Shown here piece by piece: positions 15,441 through 22,846 of a DNA stretch of 24,909 bases (within the stretch, counting starts at the first letter, position 1; each line of letters begins with the position of its first letter). The notes beneath the pieces were generated by a model. That model searched no databases, was not told the origin of the DNA, and was given only the letters and a program-made list of their open reading frames with translations. The stretch covers positions 1 to 24,909 of the forward strand of contig CANNDP010000005.1 in NCBI GenBank assembly GCA_947503395.1, written 5' to 3'. Position numbers and translations under genes: made by a program. The DNA comes from Actinomycetota bacterium (GTDB taxonomy: Bacteria; Actinomycetota; Actinomycetes; Nanopelagicales; Nanopelagicaceae).

Positions 15441-15459
15441 TCCCAGCTTGGAGCTGGGA
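15441..15459 (+). other. GC-rich hairpin in the leader of DUF3117-pepA
   Basis: TCCCAGC-TTGGA-GCTGGGA forms a 7-bp stem with a 5-base loop. No U-tract follows (ACTTAAGGC), so it is not a standard intrinsic terminator. With the small hairpin next to it, it fills most of the 87-base gap 15423-15509, the largest in the window. It could end the sigma-like gene's message weakly or shield an RNA 3' end. It could also be a leader element for DUF3117. Confidence 0.5.
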
Positions 15460-15509
15460 CTTAAGGCTAAAAGATCTTTCAAGGATTGATTTAGAGAGAA
15501 GGCTAATCG

Positions 15510-15689
15510 ATGGCAGCCATGAAACCCCGCACTGGCGATGGACCTATGGAAGTAACCAAGGAAGCCCGGAGCCTAGTGATGCGAATCCCGCTCGAGGGTG
15601 GCGGCCGCTTGGTAGTAGAGCTAAATCAAGAAGAGGCTCGAAACCTTGCTGATGTATTGAATATGTCAATCTCCCTACTTAAGAAATGA
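15510..15689 (+). CDS. DUF3117 domain-containing protein
   Basis: A 59-residue protein starts MAAMKPRTGDGPMEVTKEAR and continues with SLVMRIPLEGGGRLVVEL, the highly conserved wording of DUF3117 (M. tuberculosis Rv1211). This family is nearly universal in Actinobacteria, a strong lineage marker, and its function is unknown. The ATG at 15510 has a Shine-Dalgarno GAGAAGG about 7 bases upstream, unlike most unit heads in this window, so it is translated from a leadered message. Its TGA overlaps the pepA ATG (ATGA at 15686-15689), tying the aminopeptidase to its translation. A second in-frame ATG at codon 4 is less likely because the family conserves MAAM. Confidence 0.95.
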   Translation: MAAMKPRTGDGPMEVTKEARSLVMRIPLEGGGRLVVELNQEEARNLADVLNMSISLLKK

Positions 15690-17197
15690 ACCTACCGATT
15701 CCGAAACTCGGAACGGTAAAACTTCCGGGGGAAATCTCGGAGAAATACTTTAAAGATTTTTCTCATATCGCTCTTCCAATAAAAGCAAAAGAATCAAAAG
15801 AAGAACCTGAAATAGAGATCGTTTTAAGTAAAAAAATCATACAGAGCATTGAAAAGATTTATTCAATTTCAGTCAAAGATGAGATTAAGAAAAATGGCGG
15901 AACTGTTACTGGTAAAGCTGGAGAAGTAATTGATGTTCCAGTATTGCAAGCAAGTGGAGATGTAGTTCGCATTCTCCTTGTTGGAGTTGGTGATTCAACT
16001 AATTCTCACATTCGCAGAGCATCAGCAGCTATTGGTCGAAAGATAAAGGCTAGTAACTCCTCGCTTCTCTCCTTCTTAGTTGAAAAGGAAAGTGATGCTC
16101 AACTTCACTTTATCTCCTCGGCCCTTGCTACTTATATTTGGACTCAGAAGAGTGGCACAAAGAGCCTAACTCCAGAGATCACGCTAGTAGGAGATTTCGC
16201 CGAAGTCCTAGAGCGCGCAAGAGTGCTAGTTAAATCAACCTGGAAGGCGCGCGATCTAATACAGACTCCCTCTAATATTAAAAACCCAGCTTGGATGGCT
16301 GCTCAAGCAAAATCCCTTGCAAAGAGCTCCACGCTCTCTCTAAAGATTAAATCTGGTCGCCAATTGGCAGAGTTTGGCGGGCTTAGCGCTATTGGCAACT
16401 CCAGCGCGAAGAACCCACCAAGATTTGTGGAGTTAAGTTATAAGCCAAAGGGATCAAAGAAAGCGCCACATGTGGTCCTAGTCGGTAAGGGAATCACCTT
16501 TGATACTGGAGGAGTTTCTCTCAAGCGCCCCTATGACGTAATGACTGCAATGAAAAGCGATATGGCTGGGGCAGCTGTTGTGTTAATGGCAACAATTGCT
16601 GCGGCAGAATTAAAATTAAATGTTCGAATCACAGCGCTACTAATGCTTGCTGAGAACTCGCTTTCAGGCACATCAACTCGCCCATCTGATGTGATTACTC
16701 ATTATGGCGGAACGACAGTTGAGGTAATAAACACTGATGCTGAAGGAAGATTAGTGCTGGCAGATGGCCTTGCTTATGCTGATAAGAATCTAGATCCAGA
16801 TTATCTAATTGATGTAGCAACCCTAACTGGAGCTTCATATATCGGGCTTAGCCGCTATTACGGCGCGATGTACACAAGAGATAACAAACTTGCTCGAAAA
16901 CTCTCTGACATTGGTGATTACACAGGAGATCAAATCTGGCATATGCCTTTAATCGATGATTATTCAGTAGCCTTAGAGAGCAATATCGCAGACTTTAATC
17001 ACACTGCCGATAAGTTTAAGTTTCAAGGCGGCTCAGTGACTGCTGCGCTATTTCTAGAAAACTTTGTTGGTAAGCGCAAATGGGTTCATCTTGATATTGC
17101 TGGCCCTGCCAGATCTGAAGTTGATGCAGGAGAAAATGTAAAAGGTGGAACCGGATATGGAGTTCGCCTTCTCACCCAGTGGCTAGCTACGCTCTAA
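15686..17197 (+). CDS. pepA: leucyl aminopeptidase, M17 family
   Basis: The 503 residues have a variable N-terminal domain to about 170 and an M17 catalytic domain. Metal and catalytic residues are visible: K268 and D273 in GKGITFDTGG, K280, D292 in SDMAG, D351 and E353 in NTDAEGR, and R355. The C-terminal WVHLDIAGPA is also typical. It removes N-terminal amino acids from peptides as a hexamer with two metal ions, serving peptide turnover or uptake of dissolved peptides. It is coupled to DUF3117 through ATGA and shares its last base with the next ATG (TAATG). Family assignment is firm; substrate preference is unknown. Confidence 0.95.
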   Translation: MNLPIPKLGTVKLPGEISEKYFKDFSHIALPIKAKESKEEPEIEIVLSKKIIQSIEKIYSISVKDEIKKNGGTVTGKAGEVIDVPVLQASGDVVRILLVGVGDSTNSHIRRASAAIGRKIKASNSSLLSFLVEKESDAQLHFISSALATYIWTQKSGTKSLTPEITLVGDFAEVLERARVLVKSTWKARDLIQTPSNIKNPAWMAAQAKSLAKSSTLSLKIKSGRQLAEFGGLSAIGNSSAKNPPRFVELSYKPKGSKKAPHVVLVGKGITFDTGGVSLKRPYDVMTAMKSDMAGAAVVLMATIAAAELKLNVRITALLMLAENSLSGTSTRPSDVITHYGGTTVEVINTDAEGRLVLADGLAYADKNLDPDYLIDVATLTGASYIGLSRYYGAMYTRDNKLARKLSDIGDYTGDQIWHMPLIDDYSVALESNIADFNHTADKFKFQGGSVTAALFLENFVGKRKWVHLDIAGPARSEVDAGENVKGGTGYGVRLLTQWLATL

Positions 17198-17865
17198 TGT
17201 CAGGCATCGGGGATAAGGGATTCACGGAGAAGCTATTTCCTGAACGCGGAGATATGCGGGCATTTTCCAATACTTTTATTCCAGAGACAGAGATTATTCA
17301 AAAAGCTAGAAGTAGAGGGCAAGAAATTGGCACCTACGATGCCACCCCAGCAGTTGGATCGCTGCTTCGCTATCTCACTCATTTGATAGGAGCTAGCTCA
17401 ATAGTTGAAATTGGAACAGGGGCTGGGGTTAGTGGTTTATGGATCTTCCAAGCGCTGAGTCCAAAGGGGCTATTAACATCAATTGATGATGAAGTTGAGA
17501 ATGCTAAGTTAGCAAAGCAAGCCTTTGATGAGGCGGGGATAAATTCATCCCGATATCGCTTAATTACTGGAAACTCCCGAGAAATTGTAGGAAAGCTGGC
17601 CGATAGCCTCTATGACATATTTATTATGAGAAAGAGCGGAGATTTACTTGATGGAATTGAGAATGCTCATCGCTCACTTCGCCCAGGCGGAGTATTAGTC
17701 ATCGATAGAGCACTTCTCTCTGGAAAGGTTGCTGATCCAACACAGCGAGATGAAGATAGCGTTGCCTATCGAGAAGTTATTAAGGTGATTAAGGACTCAG
17801 CAACCCTCTGGCTTCCAATGTTGCTGCCAGTTGGCGATGGCGTAATGGTTGCGACGAAGATTTAA
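17197..17865 (+). CDS. Rv1220c-like class I SAM methyltransferase (O-methyltransferase family)
   Basis: SAM motif I EIGTGAGVSG is at 71-80, SIDDEVENAKLAKQAFDEAGI follows, and LRPGGVLVIDRALLSGK begins near 161. The match to M. tuberculosis Rv1220c, also close to tatB and mrp, runs to the C-terminus (PVGDGV). The metal-binding F-[ID]-DAD motif expected after YD is replaced by IFIMRKSGD (141-149), so metal-dependent catechol-type chemistry is unlikely; the protein may use another mechanism or be impaired. I chose the ATG at 17197, which overlaps the pepA stop (TAATG). A GTG at 17179 and an ATG at 17254 are in frame alternatives. Substrate unknown. Confidence 0.82.
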   Translation: MSGIGDKGFTEKLFPERGDMRAFSNTFIPETEIIQKARSRGQEIGTYDATPAVGSLLRYLTHLIGASSIVEIGTGAGVSGLWIFQALSPKGLLTSIDDEVENAKLAKQAFDEAGINSSRYRLITGNSREIVGKLADSLYDIFIMRKSGDLLDGIENAHRSLRPGGVLVIDRALLSGKVADPTQRDEDSVAYREVIKVIKDSATLWLPMLLPVGDGVMVATKI

Positions 17866-17873
17866 TTAAAGAA

Positions 17874-17879
17874 TAGGAT
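17874..17879 (+). promoter_or_regulatory. putative -10 of tatB (TAGGAT)
   Basis: TAGGAT is 6 bases before the ATG at 17886 in a 20-base gap. The same bases contain AGGA, so a weak Shine-Dalgarno on a read-through message is the alternative. Confidence 0.4.
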
Positions 17880-17885
17880 AGGTGC

Positions 17886-18224
17886 ATGTTCGGCATTGGA
17901 ATGGGCGAGTTTCTAGGTTTAGTAATCCTAGGCTTATTTCTAGTTGGTCCAGATAAATTGCCTGAGGCAGCAAAGGATTTTGCCAGATTTATTCATAAGG
18001 TTCGAAACTTCACAACCTATGCCTCACGCGAGTTAAAAGAAAATCTAGGACCTGGATTCGAAGATCTTCAAGTTAGCGATTTAACTCCAAAGAAATTAGC
18101 CCAGAAAGTATTAGGAAATGCTTTAGATGATGTTAAGCCACTTGCAAATGACCTTAAGAGTCAGGCTAAAGCAAGTAAAAAAGTCATTGATGAGGCTGCC
18201 AAAATAGATCCAGATTTACTATGA
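17886..18224 (+). CDS. tatB: Sec-independent protein translocase protein TatB
   Basis: The 112 residues begin with a single membrane helix (MFGIGMGEFLGLVILGLFLVGPDKLP), with the conserved acidic residue E8 and the GP hinge. An amphipathic helix (EAAKDFARFIHKVRNFTTYA) and a charged, lysine-rich tail follow. The hinge wording and long tail fit TatB rather than TatA. TatB with TatC recognises twin-arginine signal peptides; tatC is not in the window. ATG at 17886 is preceded by TAGGATAGG, which can be read as a -10 (TAGGAT, 6-base spacing) or as a weak Shine-Dalgarno. It overlaps mrp by ATGA, an arrangement close to M. tuberculosis, where both lie in the Rv1224-Rv1229c stretch. Confidence 0.92.
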   Translation: MFGIGMGEFLGLVILGLFLVGPDKLPEAAKDFARFIHKVRNFTTYASRELKENLGPGFEDLQVSDLTPKKLAQKVLGNALDDVKPLANDLKSQAKASKKVIDEAAKIDPDLL

Positions 18225-19357
18225 GCTTTTCAAGAGATGAAGTAATAAGTCAGATTCATAGCGCTCTTGCAACTGTCTCTGACCCTGAGCTTCACAGACC
18301 TCTTCCAGATCTAGGAATGGTTGAAAGTGTTGATTTTGATAGTGGGCTAGCAAAAATCAAGATATTGCTAACTATCTCAGGATGTCCTATGCGAGATAAA
18401 TTAAAAAGTGATGTTAGTGGCGCGGTTACTAAAGTTGCTGGGGTTGAAAAGGTTGAACTTGAATTTGGCGTAATGAATGAAGCCCAGAGAGATAATGTAA
18501 AAAAGCTGCTACGTGGCGGGCGGGAGAAGTTCATTCCATTTGCCCAACCTGATTCCTTAACTAGAGTCTGGGCTATCTCATCAGGCAAAGGTGGGGTAGG
18601 AAAGTCATCAGTAACTGTAAATCTTGCGGCAGCGCTTAGTAAGCGAGGCTTTAAAGTAGGAGTTCTAGATGCTGATGTCTATGGACACTCAATTCCAAGG
18701 CTTTTAGGTATTGAAGGGCAGAGACCTACAGCTATCGATCAGACATTTATTCCAGTTGAAACCAATGGAATCAAGGTAGTTTCAATTGAGATGTTCAAAC
18801 CAGATCGCGCAGATCCGGTTGCTTATCGCGGCCCACTGCTTCATAGAGTTTTAGAACAGCTTTTAAGTGATGCATATTGGGGAGATCTAGACTTCTTACT
18901 CCTTGATCTGCCTCCAGGAACCGGAGATATTGCGATATCTCTTGGTCAGCTAATTCCAGCATCAGAAATTATCGTGGTGACAACCCCACAGATTGCAGCT
19001 GCTGAAGTTGCTGAGCGAGCAGGGCGAATTGCTCACCAACTGAAACAACATGTAATCGGAGTAATTGAGAACATGTCTGCCTATACAGATCCGGTAAGTG
19101 GAGCTCAAGTTGCACTCTTTGGACAAGGTGGAGGGCAAGAGACTGCAAAGAGATTAAGCCAACTCGTGGGAGTAGATGTTCCGCTACTTGCTCAGATTTC
19201 ATTTGATATCAAGCTCCGCGAAGGCGGAGATGAAGGATCACCAATAGTCTTTAGAGATCCAGAATCAGATGCAGCTAAGGGCTTTTTTGAAATCGTTGAT
19301 CAGTTAACAAAGCGAAAGAAATCTCTACTTGGCGTTCCCCTTGGGGTCGCTACCTAA
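18221..19357 (+). CDS. mrp: Mrp/NBP35-family P-loop ATPase, iron-sulfur carrier
   Basis: The 378 residues have an N-terminal MIP18/DUF59 domain (about 5-85, with SGCPMRD around C55). A ParA-like ATPase follows: deviant Walker A GKGGVGKSS at 122-130, DADVYGHSIPRLLG at 150-163 and DLPPGTGD for Walker B. Mrp proteins bind and deliver [4Fe-4S] clusters. The C-terminal CxxC found in many Mrp proteins is absent; after ENMS the sequence is AYTDPVSGAQVALFG. I recall actinobacterial Mrp also lacking it. C55 in the DUF59 part then becomes the main visible candidate thiol. The start overlaps tatB (ATGA), and the last 33 bases overlap the convergent DUF1003 gene. Confidence 0.94.
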   Translation: MSFSRDEVISQIHSALATVSDPELHRPLPDLGMVESVDFDSGLAKIKILLTISGCPMRDKLKSDVSGAVTKVAGVEKVELEFGVMNEAQRDNVKKLLRGGREKFIPFAQPDSLTRVWAISSGKGGVGKSSVTVNLAAALSKRGFKVGVLDADVYGHSIPRLLGIEGQRPTAIDQTFIPVETNGIKVVSIEMFKPDRADPVAYRGPLLHRVLEQLLSDAYWGDLDFLLLDLPPGTGDIAISLGQLIPASEIIVVTTPQIAAAEVAERAGRIAHQLKQHVIGVIENMSAYTDPVSGAQVALFGQGGGQETAKRLSQLVGVDVPLLAQISFDIKLREGGDEGSPIVFRDPESDAAKGFFEIVDQLTKRKKSLLGVPLGVAT

Positions 19358-19792
19358 TTTCTCATCAAGCATTTCTTTGATGTCGGCTAATAGCTCTTGA
19401 CGCATAGCTGCAATCTCCCTGACCATAAATTCAGTAACTGCCAAGTTGCGCTCATCGCGGTCACGATCTTCTTGAGAGGTAACACGGTCTCTATCAGCTT
19501 GTCTATTCTGAGCAAGCAGAATCAGTGGAGCAGCGTAAGAGGCCTGTAGTGAAAGCATAAATGTGAGGAAGATAAAAGGATATTCATCAAAGCGCAGGTT
19601 TTCTGGAGCAACAAAGTTCCAGACAATCCAGGTTGCGACAAAGACTGTCATATAAACCAAGAAACGTGCGGTGCCGATAAAGCGAGCAAAGGCCTCTGAT
19701 ACGCGACCAATTACTTCAGGATCATAATTAGGACGCAGGGAGCGACGAGACTCTCTTGGAGTTTCAAGTTTTGACTTACCAGCCATTGTCAT
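19325..19792 (-). CDS. DUF1003 family membrane protein
   Basis: The 155 residues have two hydrophobic helices (about 44-62 and 72-95, the second with LTFMLSLQASYAAPLILLAQNRQ). These are followed by the DUF1003 hallmark of acidic/basic repeats DRDRVTSQEDRDRDER and a C-terminal helical tail. Function of the family is unknown. It overlaps the upstream MgtE_N/CBS gene by ATGA, an order also seen in M. tuberculosis (Rv1231c-Rv1232c), so the two proteins probably act together at the membrane, perhaps in magnesium or ion homeostasis; that is inference. A second in-frame ATG lies at codon 3. Its 3' end runs 33 bases into the end of mrp on the other strand. Confidence 0.9.
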   Translation of the reverse strand: MTMAGKSKLETPRESRRSLRPNYDPEVIGRVSEAFARFIGTARFLVYMTVFVATWIVWNFVAPENLRFDEYPFIFLTFMLSLQASYAAPLILLAQNRQADRDRVTSQEDRDRDERNLAVTEFMVREIAAMRQELLADIKEMLDEKLGSDPKGNAK

Positions 19793-21030
19793 TTTTCTGC
19801 CTCACTTCTGCGCCAATTTGAAGGCAATAGGTGATCAAGTACATCATCAACAGTTACAGCGCCAAGTAAGCGATCATGTTCATCAACTACGGGAGCTGCA
19901 AGTAAGTTGTAGTTAGCAAGATGGCGAACCACATCATTTAGAGGTGTATCTGCAGAAATTGCATTTGTCTCTTTCTCAGCAACTATCGCTAGGGACAGCG
20001 CAGGAGGCTCACGAAGTAAGCGCTGCATGTGGACTACTCCTATTAGTCTTCCAGTAGGCGTTTCAAGCGGTGCACGACAGACGAAAACCTGGGCAGCAGA
20101 TGCAGCAGAAACGTCTTTCTGTCTAAGGACTGCTAGTGCTTGGGCCACAGTGGAATCACCAGAAAGGATTACTGGATCTGTAGTCATCATGCCGCCTGCA
20201 GAGAAATCCTCGTATGCCATGAGGCGTCGAACATCTTGAGCTCCTTCATCCTCCATAAGGTTTAAGAGACTCTCGGCTTTTTCACTTCCAACTTCTTTGA
20301 GAACATCGGCAGCATCATCAGGATTCATCTCACTTAAAACATCGGCAACTAGCTCGCCTTCTAGGAGTGAAACCAGGGCAAGGCGATCTGCATCATCCAT
20401 CTCTTCCAGAACATCAGCCAATTTTTCGTCATCTAAAGTATGCGCAATTTCTCTCTGACGACTTAGATCAAGCTCGCGAAGAGCGGCGGCTATATCTTGA
20501 GCAGGCAGTAGAGCTATATCTTCAGTTGGCGAGCTTAAATCTGGAATGTGAGATGAAACTTCTATTTCAACGCTGCTCCAAGAAAGTGTTTGAGTTGAAC
20601 GACGCCCAAAAGACTTAGATTTTTCTTGAACATGCACATGCTCGGCATACCAATCTCTGTTATCGCGCAGCTCCATCCCAATATCCTCAATAACTACGAC
20701 ATTACCGTTTTCTATGAGGCGTGTTTTGTGATCAAGTAACTCACTAAGTAGTGCAATTTCACCATGCTTAGGTTGATAGCGGCGAATATTTAAAGAGCCA
20801 GTTATGAATACGCCACCATCGTCAATTGATGTAACCCGAGTAATTGGAATGAAGATTTTACGTCTTTGAGGGACTTCTACAATAAAACCTAAAATTCGGG
20901 GAGCCAGGTTGTCTTTTCGCAGAGATGCAATAGCGTCGCGTATTTTTCCTACGCGATCGGCATTTGGATCAAATACGGGAGTACCAGCGAGCTTGGCTAA
21001 AAATACTCGGGTTAATTCCTCTGTTCGCAT
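19789..21030 (-). CDS. PRC-barrel / MgtE N-domain / CBS-pair protein without a transporter domain
   Basis: The 413 residues hold three parts. A PRC-barrel-like N-terminus covers about 10-100. A MgtE_N superhelix of repeated L-x-D-V-L-x-E-M units (ADVLEEMDDADR, ADVLSEMNPDDAADVLKEVG) comes next, and a CBS pair follows (MMTTDPVILSGDSTVAQAL; LLGAVTVDDVLDHLL). The membrane domain of MgtE magnesium channels is missing, so it resembles a free-standing magnesium or nucleotide sensor module, as in Rv1232c. The start is ATG at 21030, with Shine-Dalgarno GGAGGT 5 bases before it. An upstream in-frame ATG at 21093 would add 21 residues and lies beyond the putative -10 TAGCCT. It is coupled to DUF1003. 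Confidence 0.9.
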   Translation of the reverse strand: MRTEELTRVFLAKLAGTPVFDPNADRVGKIRDAIASLRKDNLAPRILGFIVEVPQRRKIFIPITRVTSIDDGGVFITGSLNIRRYQPKHGEIALLSELLDHKTRLIENGNVVVIEDIGMELRDNRDWYAEHVHVQEKSKSFGRRSTQTLSWSSVEIEVSSHIPDLSSPTEDIALLPAQDIAAALRELDLSRQREIAHTLDDEKLADVLEEMDDADRLALVSLLEGELVADVLSEMNPDDAADVLKEVGSEKAESLLNLMEDEGAQDVRRLMAYEDFSAGGMMTTDPVILSGDSTVAQALAVLRQKDVSAASAAQVFVCRAPLETPTGRLIGVVHMQRLLREPPALSLAIVAEKETNAISADTPLNDVVRHLANYNLLAAPVVDEHDRLLGAVTVDDVLDHLLPSNWRRSEAEK

Positions 21031-21049
21031 CAGGCACCTCCATGGCCCA

Positions 21050-21055
21050 AGGCTA
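21050..21055 (-). promoter_or_regulatory. putative -10 of the MgtE_N/CBS gene (TAGCCT)
   Basis: TAGCCT on the minus strand would start transcription near 21043. That leaves a 13-base leader carrying the Shine-Dalgarno GGAGGT before the ATG at 21030. This head is thus leadered but very short, and the site argues against the longer reading from 21093. Confidence 0.5.
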
Positions 21056-21063
21056 TCGGATAG

Positions 21064-21069
21064 TAAGTT
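21064..21069 (+). promoter_or_regulatory. putative -10 of the EamA gene (TAAGTT)
   Basis: TAAGTT lies 6 bases before the GTG at 21076. Only 8 bases separate it from the divergent -10 at 21050-21055, so RNA polymerase could not occupy both at once. Confidence 0.5.
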
Positions 21070-21075
21070 GAGCCG

Positions 21076-21972
21076 GTGCGCGATCAAAACCATACTCAGA
21101 TGCCTAGCGGTCGCGATATTCCATTATTGCTTCTTGGAGTAATTGGAATTGGAACCTCAGGCCCGGTAATTGCTTTGAGCGCGATGCCAATTATCACTCT
21201 AATTTTTTGGCGAAACCTGGGCGGAGCGCTAATCATGGCGCCTTTTGCTTTGAGAAATGGTCAGTGGTTAAAGAGTGAAAATCGTCGAGGTCTTGCCTGG
21301 TCAATGGCAGCAGGATTTGTTCTAGCACTTCACTTTATTGGATTTTTTATAGCAATGAGATACACCACTGTGGCGGCAGGAACCGCCCTTACCGCCCTTC
21401 AACCAATCTTTGCTGCTTACTTTGTGAAAAAACTTGGCGGCCATATTCCAAGGCGAGCTTGGATTGGAATGGTTATTAGCTTCATTGGAGTTTTAATCAT
21501 TACTGGAGTTGATTTTCAGATTTCAACTAGAGCTTTCATTGGAGATATAGCGGCAATCATCTGCGCTGCTCTTGCTGCGTTATATGTTTTGTTGGGCTCA
21601 AAAGCGCAACAAACGCTAGCAACTTCGACCTATACCACTTTATGTTACTTAACTTGTTCGCTAACAGCACTTCCGATTGCCCTGATCAGCGGAGTGCAAC
21701 TTATGGGTTTTGAAGCCAAGCAATGGTGGTTATTGCTTGCGCTTATTTTGGGAGCACAGATTCTTGGCCACACAATGTTTAATTTCTCACTCAAGAGAGT
21801 ATCGCCAGCAATTGTTTCCTTAATTGTTTTCTTTGAAGTTCCAGTTGGCGCTCTTCTTGCCTTCTGGTGGCTAGATCAATTACCTCCACTTGGAACTGTT
21901 CCAGGATTGATTCTTTTATTGGTCGGGTGTGCGATATTTGTTATGCGTAGCAAGGATGAAGAAAAAGGGTAG
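21076..21972 (+). CDS. EamA (DMT superfamily) transporter
   Basis: This protein of about 298 residues has ten predicted membrane helices in two EamA repeats. The first repeat includes FWRNLGGALIMAPFALRNG and FIAMRYTTVAAGTALTALQPIFAAYF; the second includes GHTMFNFSLKRVSPAIVSLIVFFEVPVGALLAF. Both TALQP and FEVPVG regions are typical of the family. Substrates are metabolites or amino acids, often exported, but the sequence does not reveal which. I prefer GTG at 21076 because TAAGTT lies exactly 6 bases upstream. ATG at 21100 is an alternative that starts closer to the first helix. Neither has a Shine-Dalgarno. Its TAG stop is embedded in the -10 of the next gene. Confidence 0.87.
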   Translation: MRDQNHTQMPSGRDIPLLLLGVIGIGTSGPVIALSAMPIITLIFWRNLGGALIMAPFALRNGQWLKSENRRGLAWSMAAGFVLALHFIGFFIAMRYTTVAAGTALTALQPIFAAYFVKKLGGHIPRRAWIGMVISFIGVLIITGVDFQISTRAFIGDIAAIICAALAALYVLLGSKAQQTLATSTYTTLCYLTCSLTALPIALISGVQLMGFEAKQWWLLLALILGAQILGHTMFNFSLKRVSPAIVSLIVFFEVPVGALLAFWWLDQLPPLGTVPGLILLLVGCAIFVMRSKDEEKG

Positions 21973-21975
21973 CCT
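21970..21975 (+). promoter_or_regulatory. putative -10 of the PHP gene (TAGCCT)
   Basis: TAGCCT lies 7 bases before the ATG at 21983, and its first three bases are the stop codon of eamA. This compact arrangement would give PHP-marC-DUF2236-ParA a leaderless message of its own. Confidence 0.55.
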
Positions 21976-21982
21976 TACCCTC

Positions 21983-22846
21983 ATGCTTATTGATTTACAT
22001 ACCCATACCAATGCAAGTGATGGTACTGATACGCCATCTGGGTTAATCGACAAGGCAATTGCGGCAGGTATTGGGGTCTTAGCGCTAACAGATCATGACA
22101 CTACCCGCGGTTGGCAGGAAGCATCTAATGCGCTGCTTAATCATCCCTCTGGTTCTGGTATGGAATTAGTTTTAGGTTCTGAAATTTCTTGCCAAGATGA
22201 AGATGGTCTAAGCATTCACATGCTCGGTCTGCTATTTGATGCAAGCCATCAAGGGCTAATTGATGAACTTGATAAGACAAGAGAGCATCGTCTCTTTCGC
22301 ATGGAGAAAATAATTACTCGTCTAAATGAAGCTGGAATTGAAATAAGCATAGATGAGGTCTATGCCATGCGAACTGGTGATGCCACACTCGGCCGGCCTC
22401 ATCTAGCTGATGCTTTAGTTGCTAAGGGGCATGTGGCATCTCGCCAAGAAGCATTTGAAATTTTCTTACATAATAAATCTAAGTACTACGTTAATCACTA
22501 TTCTCCAACACCAGAGGCTGCAATAAAGCTAATCAAGCAGGCTGGAGGTGTTGCCGTAATTGCTCATCCATTTGCTTCAAAACGTGGCAAGACTCTTAAG
22601 GTAGAAGCATTTGATAATTTAATTGCTGCCGGGCTTGATGGAATTGAAGTTGATCACCCAGATCACTCAGAGAGTGAGAAAGCTGAGCTAGTCTCACTTG
22701 CAATCGCGCGAAACCTTGTTATTACTGGCTCTAGTGATTATCACGGCGATGGCAAACTAAACCGATTGGCGCAATTCACCACAAATCCTGAACAATGGGC
22801 CCATCTTGAATCAAAGGCAAATCAGAGAAGGGTTGTGAAGCGATGA
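21983..22846 (+). CDS. PHP-domain phosphoesterase, TrpH/RNase AM-like
   Basis: The 287 residues show the complete PHP metal site: DLHTHTNASDGTDTP (4-18), LTDHDT (35-40), GSEIS with E67, H79 in SIHMLGL, AHPFAS and GSSDYHGDGK near the C-terminus. This wording matches the YciV/TrpH group, now known as RNase AM, which degrades 5'-phosphorylated RNA ends and hydrolyses 3',5'-nucleotide bisphosphates. ATG at 21983 gives the usual start just before DLHTHT. A longer reading from 21929 would overlap eamA and adds residues foreign to the family. TAGCCT lies 7 bases before the ATG, so a leaderless mRNA is likely. It overlaps marC by ATGA. Confidence 0.9.
   Translation: MLIDLHTHTNASDGTDTPSGLIDKAIAAGIGVLALTDHDTTRGWQEASNALLNHPSGSGMELVLGSEISCQDEDGLSIHMLGLLFDASHQGLIDELDKTREHRLFRMEKIITRLNEAGIEISIDEVYAMRTGDATLGRPHLADALVAKGHVASRQEAFEIFLHNKSKYYVNHYSPTPEAAIKLIKQAGGVAVIAHPFASKRGKTLKVEAFDNLIAAGLDGIEVDHPDHSESEKAELVSLAIARNLVITGSSDYHGDGKLNRLAQFTTNPEQWAHLESKANQRRVVKR

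Noticed and set aside
21929..21982. Upstream extension of the PHP gene to an ATG at 21929
   Set aside because: It overlaps eamA by 44 bases, adds residues not seen in the family, and the TAGCCT box with 7-base spacing points to the ATG at 21983.
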